Origin: Auanema rhodensis
Taxonomy: Eukaryota; Nematoda; Chromadorea; Rhabditida; Rhabditidae
Direction: 5' to 3'
DNA: 64,000 nucleotides
NCBI GenBank assembly: GCA_964057225.1
Contig: OZ059899.1
Location: forward strand, 12,746,001-12,810,000
Shown: positions 13,301 to 25,966 of the stretch, piece after piece
Layout of the letters: each line of letters opens with the position of its first letter
Numbering within the stretch: position 1 is the first letter of the stretch
Program-made: the position numbers and the translations under genes
The notes under the pieces: model-generated
The model's input: the letters and a program-made list of their open reading frames with translations, nothing else
Databases searched by the model: none
Told to the model about the DNA's origin: nothing

Positions 13301-16300
13301 TCTGTGTACTCCATCAGCTATGGAAAGGCATGCATCTCGGATCTCTTCAGTGCATGACGCCTGTAAGATCAATTTTTGATTTGAGTAACACTAAAGTAAT
13401 AACCTTCAACTCATGAACAGTCAATCTATGAACTGCATTCTCTTTCCCTGCATTATTCTCTCGAACATACGATATTCTACTCAAACCTAAGAGCAATGTA
13501 TCATCGTTTTCTTCATTATCAGCAGATGGCTTTTTCTGTTCTCCATATACATGAACCTTAAAATCATGAATGAAATTGGTAAGATCAATTTTGAATTATA
13601 CCTTTGTACCCCATAAGGTTGCAGAGACATGTTGTGGCTTCCATACATAAGTTCTTCGACGAGTAATCTCCTAAAAAGGTTTGGTTGGTTATATTTGAGA
13701 CTACAAAAGTACCGAGTCAGTCTCTATGTGCATTGATAACCTCAATGATGAGAACAAGTTAAGTCCTTCAGATATTACACGGAAACCATAAGAAGATGAA
13801 TGAGACATCCAGTATGTTATATAAAATTTTGGAAGGTTTAAAGCTATATGTACATTCCTAAATACTTTAAATAGAACAATGATTACGGTAAATGATTACC
13901 TAAAATGTTTGCTGAGTTGAGGTTTCATGAAGAGCGGAGTTCCAAAAAGCTTTCCTCGTTTTATCGTTCTGTTTTTGATCGTGAGTGTGTGCTGTAAAGA
14001 TCATATAAGAGACATCAAGAAGAATTCATCTTACCAAAAGAAACTCTATACATCTGAATGTATTAGCATATAGGAGAATGTTCGGAATTTTCTCATGTGA
14101 TGAAGCTCCCGGAGCTGCTTCAAAAGAAAAAGCCAAATCCAGGTGCTGTGACCGAAAGCCTCGATATGAATCGTGATCCTGAATGATAATACTGTAAACA
14201 AATTCATACTAAAAAGGTGATATACTGTAGAATAATGGGGAAGTTTATGAGGGGCACAGAGGACAACTGAATGATGATCATGAGGATCTCCACCACAAAT
14301 CCAATCTAGATTAATAACAGTTTTTCAGCATATAGGATATAACATACCTAATTCAACTTTCAACTTTAAATCTGGTAAAGAAAGAATTCGTGAGTCGTCA
14401 TATTTCGAAGCTGTTCTCATGAAAACGTGAAATTCTGATCTGATACGAACTTCACCTGCAAATCATTTACTGATTATAAAGTTTATTTCATACATTATTT
14501 CACCTAATGCCCAATCGAGCCCGTAGTTATCCCAGCACATTTCAACAGTCTCAGTCGTATTATAAGGATCAGGTGATGCTAGCATAGTGGTGATTACTCG
14601 ATTGCTAAGCCATGAGAAACGTCCATGAAGTAAGAACCGCATCTTATCCCAAAATGGTAGAGGAGGGGATGGATCTCTAGACGGGGCAGATATGTTGTTC
14701 CAAGATAAGCTGATCATTGACAAACAAGGCTCCCAACATGGTCCATAAGTGGCAGTAAATTCAGAGCTTTCTTAAATATATATTATATATGAAACTACAA
14801 CTAACGTTTTCTTACCACATTGCATATCGTAGTAAAACTTCAAAGGAGACATATTTCGCTTAACTATATGCGTTTCGAATGGAGGTGGTAGATGAATTGT
14901 ATTCTCTCTCAAAGATCTTCCGACTTCTGAATTTAGATCATTGAACAAGAAAACTAATAGATGTAAATACCATCAAACTGTTCAGCACCAACAAGCGTAC
15001 CAAAGAAATGCATATCCTTTGTAAGCAGATAAGGCATTGGGTAGTCTTTAAAATTTACAACCCACTCAGCCATGTCGAACTCAACTGCTCTACCCCACAT
15101 CGTTGAGAATTGTAAATTTTCAGTTGGTAAATTACTAAAAATACATAAATACATGAGTATATCTTATACTAGTCCACCTCATTGGATCGAAATCTGCCAT
15201 CAAACCCAGACACGCATCTGTTCCGTGCAAAGAAATATCTGCAAAGGCTCTAATCTCCCATCCCAACCATTTAGATAAGAATAAAGATCTGAATGATTGA
15301 GCATTACTAAGGTAAGTTGCAGGTTTCTAACCTGTTCGAGTGATCAGCTTTGTTCCAACGCTCAATATAAATGGCGCTGTTCTTTTCTTGTAAACTGGCG
15401 TATAGCTCATCCATTCTCGATTCTAACAATTATTCGGTCAAGAAGTTAATGAATGATAAACTTACGTGGAAATAGTGGATTAGCCTTTTTCCTTAGCTGT
15501 GCTAGACGATCAGCTAGCATTTGCCTCCGACGCTCACACTCGTAAACTTCATCCTCTTTCAGTTCATGGCTTACTTGTAAAACGTTTTCGAATGGATCAT
15601 CTTCCATTTCCAGACGAACCTCCTAAAACAACAACTTGAAAATGGTGAATATTTAGAAACAAACCTCAAACTTTATTCTGAGATCACAAGGGAGAGGACT
15701 ATCAGCCGTGAAGGGTTTCTTCTGTTTCTGATGAACAATTTTGATCCATTTAATGCAGTTAATAAACTCGTCAAAGATTTCATGGAAATTAAATTCGAAT
15801 GGCAAAAAGAAAAAGAATTGATCAGCAGCCCAAGTCCAAACCTGGAAATAAGAAATGTCAATTATGGGTCAGTAACTGAAGTGATTCAACCGCTCAAGTA
15901 ATGATGATAAATAAAAATAAAAAAAAGCTAGCTAGTATTACGTGATAAATTAGCATACGAACCTTGTTAGAAGGAGTTCGCAAACTTTCAAAATTTTTTC
16001 GGTAGTTATCCATAACAGGATCTAGATTTTTTTTTGTTATATTAATATTCTGAAGAAAATGCTTATAAAATGATAACCAATAAAATTTTGACACACAGTT
16101 GCTGTTATAATTTCAAATCCGTTCATTTTAATAGTCAAATGTGGTGATTGAGCTGAAAGGTTAGAAGAATTCCAATCTAAATTCAATGATGGTATTGTCC
16201 AAATCATTCTGGAAATATTGCCACAATGAGAGAAATATTGTTTTCTTGTTCATGCCTATGATATCCTGAGAGTTCTACATCTAGTTCAACGGTCTTAGTT

Positions 16301-19116
16301 GTTATTGCTTTAATGTGTAAAACTTTCGGTGGCTTTCTCATAGTCCTGCCAGTTTTTGATAACGTGAATGCACTGAATTTGAAGTTCTTTTATTACTTTT
16401 TTGATGTGTTTTCATACCTCTTTGTAGTGCATTTGATATGGAAAAGAATTCTATGTAATAAGGGAGACCACACAAAATATATAGGAGTGTTAGATGATAT
16501 AGTGATATCCCTTGTAGCTGAAGATAGGTGTTCTAATGATATGCAAAGCATATTAGCTTCTGCCACCTAAATATACACATAGTATTGAGTAATCATAACA
16601 AAATAACTTACAAGTTTGACACCTTTAGATCTCTTTTCCTCGAATTGCTTACGACGAGCAGCTTTTCTTCTATCTTTCTCTTTCTGATTCCAAGTTCTCC
16701 ATGGCTGATCAACCCCATCATCCTTTGTTGGATAGGATACGGTTGCTTCTTTCAGTTCTTTAAGAAGCATATTTTTACCCGTTATTTGGCCAAGCTACAA
16801 AAAAATATTTTTTCAATTATAATAATTTTTTTAATAACTCACTCCTATTTTACTATTTTCGCATGAGATCACAAAATCCGTAAAACTGTTAAAGCTTTCT
16901 AACATCAATTTATCACAAATGTATACAATATAAAAAGATTCTTTCGCAACCATAAATAGAGCAGCCCTAAAAATCCGAGATGGTTAAGGAAAAGTTGGGT
17001 AAATCTATATTCATACCTCTTAGCTTTTACTTGTACAACAATTGGCTTGGAAGGTGAATCTTTAGATTTAGCACCGGAAGAAACAGCAGAGTTACTGGCC
17101 AGCAGTAATAAACTGTGGATCTGAAAACAAGTATTCAAATTGAATATACAGTATTTATGAGAATTACCTGTTTGAGAAGACGATCACTCCATTCGAGTTT
17201 GCAATCATCAACACAAATTAATAAAGAAGGAGCAGTTTCATCTTTCACATAATGTACAAGAGCAATTCCAATGTATACCTGAAATTAATCTTAACATACA
17301 ATAATCTCAATAATCTCTTACTGATTGCCCCCATTGGTGATTATCAAACACATTGGCATCTGTTTTAGTTCCTGGAGCAGAAAATGAAAGACTTTCAATA
17401 CTGAATTCGACTTCTCTTTCAGTCTGAGCATTAATAGCATAAAACAAAATAAACATGTATGAGATACCGCAGAAAAGGCAAGAAATTGAACTGATAATTT
17501 TGATTGGAAAGAATCAGCATCAACAAGTTCACAGATTAAAGAATCAAACTCAATAGAACATGCTAAAGACATTGGTTCATATGGACGACCTTGTGTCTTT
17601 GATTTCTGAAAAGAAATCAGAATATATGATAAATCTGCTCTTAAGTCATGAAATACCGATTTCAAAGATTTGAAGTCATGAAGAGTAACTTCAAAATGAT
17701 CTCTCCACCATAAAGCATCTTGTAACGACAAAGAAGCATGAACACTGTCTGAGCGAATTTCAAAAGCATGCGTTGCATTTCTACTCTGAAGCCAAAGACG
17801 TGTAAATGTGTAAGAAGAGTAGATTATATTCCACATACTTGTACAGTAAGAGATAAATGAGATGATTTGAGAACGCTCTTCATAAGTTGATCAGTTAAAG
17901 ATATTCCTTGAACTTGTGTATTAAAAACTGCGTCCTGTTGTATCAGAACCACCTCACGAATTTGCAGGCAAAGAACTCGGCTAAAGCAGTAAATTGAGCT
18001 ACTGAATATAGAAGAGAATATACCTTTGGTTACAAGCTGATGTGTATTTAATCACGCAATTATGAAAATCAATTGAAATTTCTGGAAGATTTTCGAAAGC
18101 CCGAAGTGACAACGGCGTTTTCTCAGTAGGTGTTTCATCTTCTAAAACAAGGATTGTGTATAGTGCTAATTAAAATAATAGACAAACCAGTGAGAATACT
18201 TTCCATATGTTCTTTTAATAATTCGAAAATGCCTTAAATTTAGGATTACAGTAGAATACCTATATGAAACAAAACCTGAAGAGATATTGATGGAAGGATC
18301 TGCTATCTTGAGTCCCACACGGGTTACATTGAAACCGCTGACGTCAATAGAAAGATGAAATGGCAATGCAAAATCAGCTAAAGCTCTTCCGATGACACCT
18401 TTTCTTCGCAAAGCTTTTCCTTGCATAAGACGACAAGAAACTTCCAACTGCCATCTAATTATTAAATAATTGCAGGAGATTCTTTATAGTACCATACCCT
18501 TCTCTGCTCCGGAACGTTTCAATCGAAAGTTCATAGATTGTGATATGTATCATACAATGAGGAACAGCTTCTAATACTACAAGATGAACGCTGTTCACAG
18601 CCAAACCACAATACTAAAATTGGACTCAACAGTAGATGAATCAGTTCAAATAACATCATACTTGCACAACTTGTTTTAATCGTGATAAGAACCGTGAAGA
18701 GCTGCCTGACGAGTTAGAAAGCTTGTGTCCGGAAATATTGTGATTAGCAAACACAATAGGCTCAGTTTCAATTCGAACATCACCCAATGATATAAGAAAC
18801 GGTTTACTGTAATCAAAAACGCTTAAGCTATATAGTATAAACAATGATAAAACCTGAACTGTTGTGAAAATAAGTGCAATGATAATGAATCTACATGTAC
18901 GGTTATACCCCCCGAAAGTTTAACCCGAACATCAAACAAGGACAGCCACCGTACTCCGCCAACATTAATTGGAACTCGTAGAAATAAAGTGAGGAATGTT
19001 GAAAGAATTAATCCAATATATCTGATACAATACATGTACTCACAGCTCAATGTCTTATCTTACCTCCAAATTAAAGAAAACAATAGTATTAGAATAGTAA
19101 ACACAATAACAACCAT
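10363..19116 (-). CDS. BLTP2: Bridge-like lipid transfer protein 2 (BLTP2/hobbit/KIAA0100, FMP27 family)
   Basis: A very long repeating-beta-groove protein thought to move lipid at ER-plasma membrane contacts. Exon 1 (from 19116) encodes a hydrophobic N-terminal anchor, [17 protein letters not shown]. Diagnostic pieces are [19 protein letters not shown] near 14650 (the FMP27 'GFWDK' block) followed by [20 protein letters not shown] near 12600 with [25 protein letters not shown] near 11500; and [15 protein letters not shown] near 10780. These follow the order of human KIAA0100. The gene has many 40-60-nt introns. A final intron (44 nt, about 10397-10440) gives a basic end SSIEKKKKR and stop 10363, matching the basic tail of the human protein; reading through it instead would stop at 10350. 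An AG acceptor 19 nt before the start suggests trans-splicing. Family call is strong; total length was not computed. Confidence 0.92.
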
Positions 19117-19534
19117 TTCAATGCTCCGGGTTCATCTGAAGTGAAAATCATTTGTAGAATCGATTTTTGCATTATGTCTACTATGTTATGATATATAGAT
19201 AATGGTATTACCAATTGAATTGAATATCTATTTTAACTATTGGAGAAACAAAAAAAACTGTTTATTCTTCGTGCCTGTACAAAACACAGCTTTAAAAGCT
19301 AGTCTGAGTCCACCCATTAGAGATCACAGCATGGACGAATCACCAAAAATTCTCAAATTATAAAGACAATGGAATTAAAGATTTGAGCACTGGAATATCA
19401 AATATGTATCAAAATGACTAGAATGTTGGAAAGACAGCCCTCGACATAGGGAATGTCAAATGTAGTAAGTACGAAGAGGCAAGTGAATTAATGAAATGAT
19501 ATACATATGGCAGTAGTAAAAAATATTAAAATTA
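19117..19534. other. Spacer between ZIP transporter and BLTP2 genes
   Basis: About 420 bp between the ZIP stop (19535) and the BLTP2 start (19116), both minus strand. It holds the BLTP2 leader, including a CTTCAG acceptor (19136-19141, minus) followed at once by a five-codon upstream ORF (19118-19135, MNPEH and stop). The rest is AT-rich with no further coding signal that I can see. Confidence 0.5.
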
Positions 19535-20812
19535 TCACATATCACCAAAAACTAACATGAAAGAAATAACTATAAAAACTCCCAAGTAAATAAAGACTAG
19601 TTTTGCAAATCGCTTGCCTGGCTTCTTGATTTCATGAGGAAGCACTTCGAATGTAGTAATATATAAAAACGTTCCACAAGCAATGCCTAGAAAGGGAAAT
19701 TTGAGATGAGCAGCTGGGCGTTATGAAAACAAACCTTGCAGAATACAGGCTACAAAACCAGCTGTAGACCTTTTACCTCCAGAAATTAAGGCCATAATTG
19801 ACATACCTCCTAATCCTCCAATTAATACCTAGAATAGATTATATTATTGATTAATTGTAGAATAAAGAAATAGTTACTTGAATGCTGAAACACAAGGCGC
19901 AAAGAGCAACCCATGGAGTTCGCATTCCATTTTCTACTAATCGTGCGCCTAAGCTAAATCCGATAACGGTTTTATGAATAATTAAAGCTGCAAAAACCTA
20001 AAACAAATGCCTAAACTATTTTCGATACGACTCAATAACTCACTTCTAATAATTTTGATGCATCAGTAATAACAGCTAAAGAAAGACCTTCAAATAATGC
20101 GTGTAAAGATAAAGCAAATACCTAAAAATCAAGTTTGAAAACCGTAAAAGAAAAACAATAGATGTTACCAATAATACTGAACCTAGCATAGTCTCTTCCT
20201 CGGGTTCATGACTATGAGCTTCTTGAATGATACTCATTTCCTCATCCCCGTGATCATGTAAATGCATATGATTACCAAGCCAACCATTTTCTTGAGCAAT
20301 TATAACCAACTTGAAAATAACTTATAGAAATATTTACAAAATAGGTGGAAATACCTGCTCAACAGTTAAAACCATTAGAAGTCCACCAACAATAGCAGCC
20401 TCTGCTATAGGAAACTCCATTTCTATCCCAGCCTTTTCGAAAGACTCTAGCCCTTCTGAAGAAAGACGTCGAACATGTTGAATATGTTATTCATACCCGG
20501 CAGCAAATCTAGCAGACATGTAGCTAAAAAAACTCCGCCTCCTACACAAGAGATATATGATGTGATATGGCCATTTGCCCAATTACCACGGAGAATAGTT
20601 GCGCCCTGAAGAAACAGAATTGTGAACTTGTACTTTAAAAGCTGTAAAATTGTCAGGTATACACTCACTAAGCATGCGAAGAACGTTAATGCAAATAAGA
20701 CCATAAGAAGCAATGCCCGTAAGGAATCTGTAGCCGGATTTCCATCGCCATGCACAGCGGAAAATTGTCCCTGAGGATATAAAGCATCCAGCCACATATA
20801 ACGGTCTACCAT
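19535..20812 (-). CDS. ZIP-family (SLC39A1/2/3-type) zinc transporter
   Basis: Predicted multi-pass membrane importer of zinc. Start MVDRYMWLDALYPQGQF; the TM1-TM2 region contains ILRGNWANGH and GGGVFLATCLLDLLPG, the signature of the ZIP1/2/3 subfamily (human ZIP1 has AGGVFLATCLLDLLPD). A cytosolic loop is rich in His and acids (HMHLHDHGDEEM and AHSHEPEEE near 20200-20270), the usual variable metal-binding loop between TM3 and TM4. TM4 carries ALSLHALFEGLSLAV and TM5 IIHKTVIGFSLGARLVENG, giving the paired His/Glu metal site. It ends with a hydrophobic helix and VFGDM before TGA at 19535. Introns are short. A TTTAG acceptor lies 6 nt before the ATG. Which paralogue it is cannot be decided here. 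Confidence 0.92.
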
Positions 20813-21229
20813 TTTGATCTAAAGCCAAAAATAACTAAGCAAAAGAAATATTGATTAATTCATACATTTTGAAAATAACTTTAATACATTAAAAATTGAA
20901 GTCTCTTCAAAAACTTCCTAAAAATTTGCATAAGGACGGAAAAATTAATTGAAAGTATGCACAGGATTTGTACCAATAAACCCTATATAATAAATCAATA
21001 TATGTTTATTGTTAAACTGCATTGTTGTATAGTAGTAAAATGAAATGTCAAAAGCAATAACTTTTACAAGTTTATACTATTATGAACCCATGTGCTTATC
21101 TGACCGGCGATATTTAGTAATGCTAGGATGAGAACCATAAAATAAACAATTTGTGAAAGGTCTTCGTTCATTAAACCGGACAGTAAATAAATTAAATACA
21201 ACATTGTACGCATATAATACCAAAAAAAA
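20813..21229. other. Spacer between proteasome beta-5 and ZIP genes
   Basis: About 417 bp of AT-rich sequence between two minus-strand genes. It must contain the beta-5 3' UTR and the ZIP leader; the CTTTAG acceptor at 20819-20824 is the only signal I can point to. Confidence 0.4.
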
Positions 21230-22356
21230 TTATTCATCTCTTGGGTCATAAGCGATATCGCGACCAAGTTCATCAGCAAACTCATACCAGAGCTTACTAA
21301 CATCCATAGGTGGCATGCGGATCTTCTCGTCAGGAGTAATATGTACCACTGAAAAAGCATGTGATTATAACATTGATTAAAAGATGAAAACATACTGTTG
21401 CAGACACCTCCGGAGCCGGAATCACGATAGGTGGCGTGCATAATGGCACGACGTCCGAGCATTCTAGCTTCTTCGTCAGTCATCTATTAACAAACAAATA
21501 AATAAAATTATATAAATAACAAGAATACCTTTGCTTTGTAGTGAGTATCGAGAATACCGTAAGCATTGAGAGATCCAGAACCAACAGAGCAAACACGAAG
21601 AGAGCAGCGATCTCCATCACTGTCAACCTTGAAAATTTGAGGGCCTTTCTTATCGTATCCAGCAACCATGGATCCCTGAGAGAAAAATTTGAACAACAAT
21701 CGCGGAAAAAACAAACATACGACAGACAATCCCATTCCTTTGTATGGATATAATACATTGGCGAAGTACTTACTAGCTGCACTGACAGTGATTGGGGTCT
21801 TTTCACGAAGCTCATACAAGCTAAATGGAAATTTTGAAATATATGAAAAATTATCATATAACATACTTGCAGTATTTGGCAACAGTTCTGGTCCAGAACT
21901 GACAATCGGCAGCTCCTCCAGCCATGGTGGCAACCATGCGATCTCCGATGTCCAAAATTTTCATAACGGATTTGGAAGCTAGAATGCATATTCAAAAAGC
22001 AGAACATAAGTGGGCGAAATTACAGATGTATTCTCCGGCAGAGGCTCTAGAATCTACAGCGATAATGATTCCTCCCTTATCATTTGGGGTAGCAGGCTCA
22101 TAAATGAAGGATAAGCATGTAGTACCCTTGCGGAATTGGAGGTTCTTGGCGTTCTTACCGAAATGGTTTGTAACAAACTCTTTGGCCTAAGGAAAATAAT
22201 AAATAAAATACGAAAACATACTAGACTTACGGGAATTCCAAGTGGTGGTTGAGGGAAGGCAAACTGACTGTGAATAGGCTCTTTCATGAACTCTTGCTTG
22301 TGAACATTAAGTTCAGAGTTATCCTCATTCAAATCATCAAATCCACAATTCCACAT
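21230..22356 (-). CDS. pbs-5: 20S proteasome subunit beta-5 (chymotrypsin-like, catalytic)
   Basis: N-terminal-threonine peptidase of the proteasome core. The start MWNCGFDDLNEDN is followed by SQFAFPQPPLG, as in the rhabditid protein. The propeptide ends FRKGTTCLSF, so the catalytic Thr1 follows the Gly of KGTT. Asp17 sits in AVDSRASAGEY, and the conserved KSVMKILDIGDRMVATMAGG block follows, providing Lys33. Later blocks are ITVSAASKYFANVLYPYKG, GSMVAGYDKKGPQIFKVDS, VCSVGSGSLNAYGILD, RRAIMHATYRDSGSGGVCN and a C-terminus RDIAYDPRDE. All catalytic residues I can check are present. Exons are split by introns of about 45-60 nt. A TTCAG acceptor lies 8 nt before the ATG. Jagunal lies 250 bp upstream on the same strand, so the two could be co-transcribed. 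Confidence 0.97.
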
Positions 22357-22605
22357 AATTGTAACTGAATCATAAATTATGTGAAATAATGGAAAAATAA
22401 ATGAGCAAGTAAAAAAGGTTCGTTTAACCATAATATCAAAAGAGACAATGAACAAAAGCACTTTTAGTGAATGTAACAAGAAACAAGAATTTGGCATAAA
22501 ACAGAATACATAAATACTGTATGAAGGCAACATAGATAAAAAACCTTCTCAACAAATCTTCCTATAATATCACATGATAGACTATTTTTCACAATCGGAA
22601 AAAAA

Positions 22606-23356
22606 TTAATCTCTCTTGACTGGGGTCCAAGCAGATGCAAGATGGTATGAGAAATACATACAGAATCCATGAATTTGGAGAGCAATAGCAAAGAAAATAT
22701 ACCAAATGATAACCATTGGGAATGTACCCTAAAAAATATATATCATTTTAAATTTTGATCTTTAATAGCTTACTCTGAAAGTTGGAGTGTTGCTTCCCTC
22801 CATGTCATTAACGTATTCCATGAGTTCAGGTAACTGTCCACCTAATCCTATCATACATGGAACAATACCGAAGAAAAATTGACAATAGTAATGATAATTG
22901 ATCAATTTAACCTGAAAGAAGTAAGTTTTTTTTTCACGAATTCGTAGAGTGAAAGAACTAACGGTATTTCTTGAGAAAGATTTCAAGGCAATCAGAATAG
23001 GAATAAATGAGAGACACCAAACGTACTCCCATGGATAAGCGGAAGGCATATCAAGTCTCTCAAAGAAAGTGCTTTTCCAACCGAAATCCTTTCTTAGAAT
23101 TTCACTACCGACCTAAAAGTATGGTATAGGAAATGTTGCAAACAGTTAGTTACCTTAGCCCACATGAAGACAAGGATGAAGAAATGAGGTACAAAGAACC
23201 ATTTCAAAACGGATTTGAATTGAGCACTAAATTCACACCAATTGAAAGTATTAGGGAAAAACTTACAAACCTTTCTTGATAATGAGCAGCAACTCGTTGA
23301 CGATGCTGATAGTCAGTACCATCAGTACCAGCAGCTCTAACACCCTTGGAAGACAT
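22606..23356 (-). CDS. JAGN1: Jagunal homologue (ER membrane protein)
   Basis: Small four-helix ER membrane protein of the early secretory pathway. The start [19 protein letters not shown] and then QRVAAHYQ match the highly conserved Jagunal N-terminus (RAAGTDGxDxQHRxxVAxHYQ). A helix runs through the [15 protein letters not shown] region, then [38 protein letters not shown], and a last helix around [18 protein letters not shown] ending AWTPVKRD before TAA. Length of about 190 residues equals the family norm. It has four or five exons. A CTTTAG acceptor lies 3 nt before the ATG. It is the most upstream gene of a four-gene minus-strand run (Jagunal, beta-5, ZIP, BLTP2). Confidence 0.93.
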
Positions 23357-24174
23357 TACCTAAAGTAACTGATAAATTTGAGTTAAACAATAAATATTGG
23401 AATAACTGAAGAAAAAATCCAAAAGAAAGAAAATTGAAGAACGTATCAGCATTTGAATGCACTCAGTAATATGTCATCTCTTTCAGTAAAGGTCTAAACG
23501 CTATGAGCAATGGAGCGCGATTCAATCAAAGGTCAGAACGTAATCTTTGGGTAGAAAAATCGTGATACCACATTATGTTCTTTGGATCATGATGAACGAT
23601 TATGCATATAGTTGTCAAAGAAGGTCATGTTTAGTCGAATATTATATGTATAATACGAATTACTTATTTGACTTTAATCCTGACCTTATTATGTATGAGT
23701 ACTATACTAATGAGCTGGACGTGCTAGCAAATAAATTATTTGAATCGGAAAATGTATTATAACATTCAAGTTTTAGAATAGTATTACATAGGATAAAGAT
23801 ATTAAAGAAAAAAAAGTGAAATTATTTGAATTTATTCTGGATTTCTAGATTTCATTTTATAGAAAGTGAATCCAGAGATCGGTTGTTGTGTCTGTGCTTT
23901 CTTTTTTATTATTTTGTGACAATGAAATTTTTCACGAACTTTACATATCTTGAAATAACTTATGAGATGCGAAGACAATGAACAAGCGAGGTACACATTT
24001 CTATTTAAAATAACACAACAGTAATTTTTGTAATGCATAAGTAGTAAACTAGTTCTATTATATTTCATTATTCGCACCTCATGTTTGATCTTGTATTGCA
24101 ACAACTGGATAAATGCTTTCTTTTCCTAAATTGACTTATCTGGACTGGTTAAGCCATTTCCGTAAGGGAAACCA
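23357..24174. other. Divergent intergenic region, Jagunal / collagen
   Basis: About 820 bp, AT-rich, between the Jagunal start (minus) and the collagen TATA box (plus). It contains a 71-codon open frame (23547-23762, +) with no recognisable domain, no neighbouring exon and biased Tyr/Asn content; I do not regard it as a gene. Promoter elements for Jagunal are not evident. Confidence 0.4.
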
Positions 24175-24182
24175 TATAAAAG
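24175..24182 (+). promoter_or_regulatory. TATA box of the plus-strand collagen gene
   Basis: TATAAAAG lies 57 bp before the preferred ATG (24239), leaving room for a start site near 24205 and a short leader. Nematode collagen genes commonly have TATA boxes. It lies inside the longer open frame starting at 24113, which argues that the upstream ATG is not the real start. Confidence 0.6.
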
Positions 24183-24238
24183 AATTACTAGCACTTGTTC
24201 CTGCCACTGTTGGTTTCTGGCAACGAAAGAAAAAGCCT

Positions 24239-25854
24239 ATGTCTCGATCACGCGAGATAATTTTTCTAGGATCTAGCTCAACTGTTGTTTTAATTATTTT
24301 TTCTTTAAATATTACCACTTTTATCTCTCTAATATTTGAAATTATGAATATGGAATCAAATTTCACTGATGAATTGATTCAATTCCAGGTAAAATGTTCT
24401 TTTTAATTGGTTTACGCTGTTTTGAATTCTTCAGAATTATTCTGATAAAGCTTGGCAGATCATGACTACAAGTCAAACTAATGCTGTTTCACGAAATCAG
24501 TTTGAAGTTGGCTATTTAGCATAGATATTTATTTAGTATTCCTAAATTTTTAAGATATTACGTAAAAAAAGAAATAGTTACGGTTATCCAAGTGGTGGTG
24601 GAGGTGGAAGCTCTTGCGGTTATCCCGGACCTCCGGGACCTTCTGGTATTCCGGGATTACCGGGAGGTTATTTAGATGTTATTGAGCTCACAGACTAATA
24701 TCGTATGGTTTTAGAGCCAGGAACAACTGGAACTCCTGGACAGCCGGGTATACCAGGATTGGATCAGTATAATAGCCCGCTAGAATGTATTGTATGTCCT
24801 ATGGGCCCTCCGGGAGTTCCAGGACGAATGGGATCGATAGGTTTGCAGGGGCCTCCAGGTTTACCAGGGCAAGATAATTTGTACGTGTATGTGGGCGCTC
24901 CTGGATTGCCTGGGCCACCAGGAGATCCTGGAACATGTGGTAGATTAACTATTTTTTTTATTAGTATATCTCTCTCTTTTTATCAAGGTACACCTGGAGA
25001 ACCAGGAATAGATGGTAAACCTGGTTTATCAGTTTACCGCCCGCACAATTATGTTGGTCCACCAGGCCCTCAAGGTCTTCCTGGATATTGTGGAGAGCCT
25101 GGTACTCCTGGGTACACCCCAGTAAGCCCACCTGGAATAATGGGTCAACCTGGAGAACCGGGTACCAATGGATGTCCTGGACGACCCGGACACCCAGGAA
25201 CTGTAAGTTATTTTCTAGACCAAAATGCTAATGCATAAGTACAAATTGCAGCCTGGACAGCCTGGATTACCTGGTAAGGATGCAGAATATTGTAGTTGTC
25301 CTAAAAGAACTGACAGCTATTCTACTGACTACAGTAATAAGAATAATCTCGTTGTTGGGGTTTGCGTTTTTTTTGTATTTTGAATAAGAAAATTGTTTTT
25401 ACAGGATCCCATAAATTATAGAGTCACTCCTGCTCCACCTCCACCTCCTCCACCTCCACATATCTCACCAAATGTCGGACAACCACCACCAATATCGGGA
25501 GGATCAGTTTATACTCAACCACCCCCGGAATACAGCACATATTCGAAATATCGTTCGATCCCCCCGTTATTGATAACAACAGATAACTATAAACCAACAA
25601 AATCTTATCCTCAATATATACTACGAACTCGAAGGCCGATGTATCGCTTCGCGCCACCTGGAAAATATACTGCTATGACACCATCACAATATTTTGGAAG
25701 GCCTACTGCATCGTATGCAGCTGAAATTCCTCCTCACTTTAAGTCTTACTATACAGGTGCTCGGTAAGTGCTCGTTAACTTTTTATTTTATCATTCGACT
25801 CGTCTCAGATATGGAGATAAGCCATTTGCATCATATTCATTGAAGATCTTATAA
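24239..25854 (+). CDS. Cuticle collagen with Pro/Tyr-rich C-terminal extension
   Basis: Structural protein of the nematode cuticle, secreted after removal of its N-terminal part. The chosen start MSRSREIIFLGSSSTVV leads into a single membrane segment (VVLIIFSLNITTFISLIF) of the Col_cuticle_N type, then SDKAWQIM and a furin-like RKKR. Cys residues flank interrupted Gly-X-Y blocks (CGYPGPPGPSG, ECIVCPMGPPGVPG, PQGLPGYCGEPG, YCSCPKR-like CSCPKR end). Introns fall at about 24390, 24515, 24672, 24940, 25204 and 25359, several inside the Gly-X-Y blocks; a last intron precedes the end DKPFASYSLKIL (stop 25852-25854). After the triple helix comes about 140 residues of Pro-rich (eight consecutive Pro) then Tyr-rich sequence, atypically long. 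An alternative start at 24113 exists. Its 3' end faces the next collagen, with 112 bp between stops. Confidence 0.93.
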
Positions 25855-25885
25855 GAATATTCGTCTATACATGGTACACATCGTG

Positions 25886-25891
25886 AATGAA
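25886..25891 (+). promoter_or_regulatory. Candidate poly(A) signal AATGAA of the plus-strand collagen
   Basis: AATGAA, a variant hexamer used in nematodes, lies 32 nt after the collagen stop. I see no canonical AATAAA on the plus strand in this stretch. Confidence 0.4.
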
Positions 25892-25895
25892 TTAG

Positions 25896-25901
25896 TTTAT
25901 T
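25896..25901 (-). promoter_or_regulatory. Poly(A) signal AATAAA of the minus-strand collagen
   Basis: Canonical AATAAA on the minus strand, 66 nt past that collagen's stop codon (25967). It lies only 4 bp from the opposite collagen's candidate signal, so the two 3' UTRs overlap. Confidence 0.6.
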
Positions 25902-25966
25902 TCTGATTGCTAGAGTTCTATAACCGTAGTTCACTTTTCCATGAAATGTGATTTGAATATCGTCGT

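Noticed and set aside
23547-23762. 71-codon plus-strand frame upstream of the collagen
   Set aside because: No recognisable domain, no adjoining exon; AT-rich intergenic frames of this length occur by chance.
24113-24238. In-frame N-terminal extension of the collagen starting at 24113
   Set aside because: It would place the TATA box and a good GTAAGG donor inside coding sequence, and cuticle collagens start just before the membrane segment.
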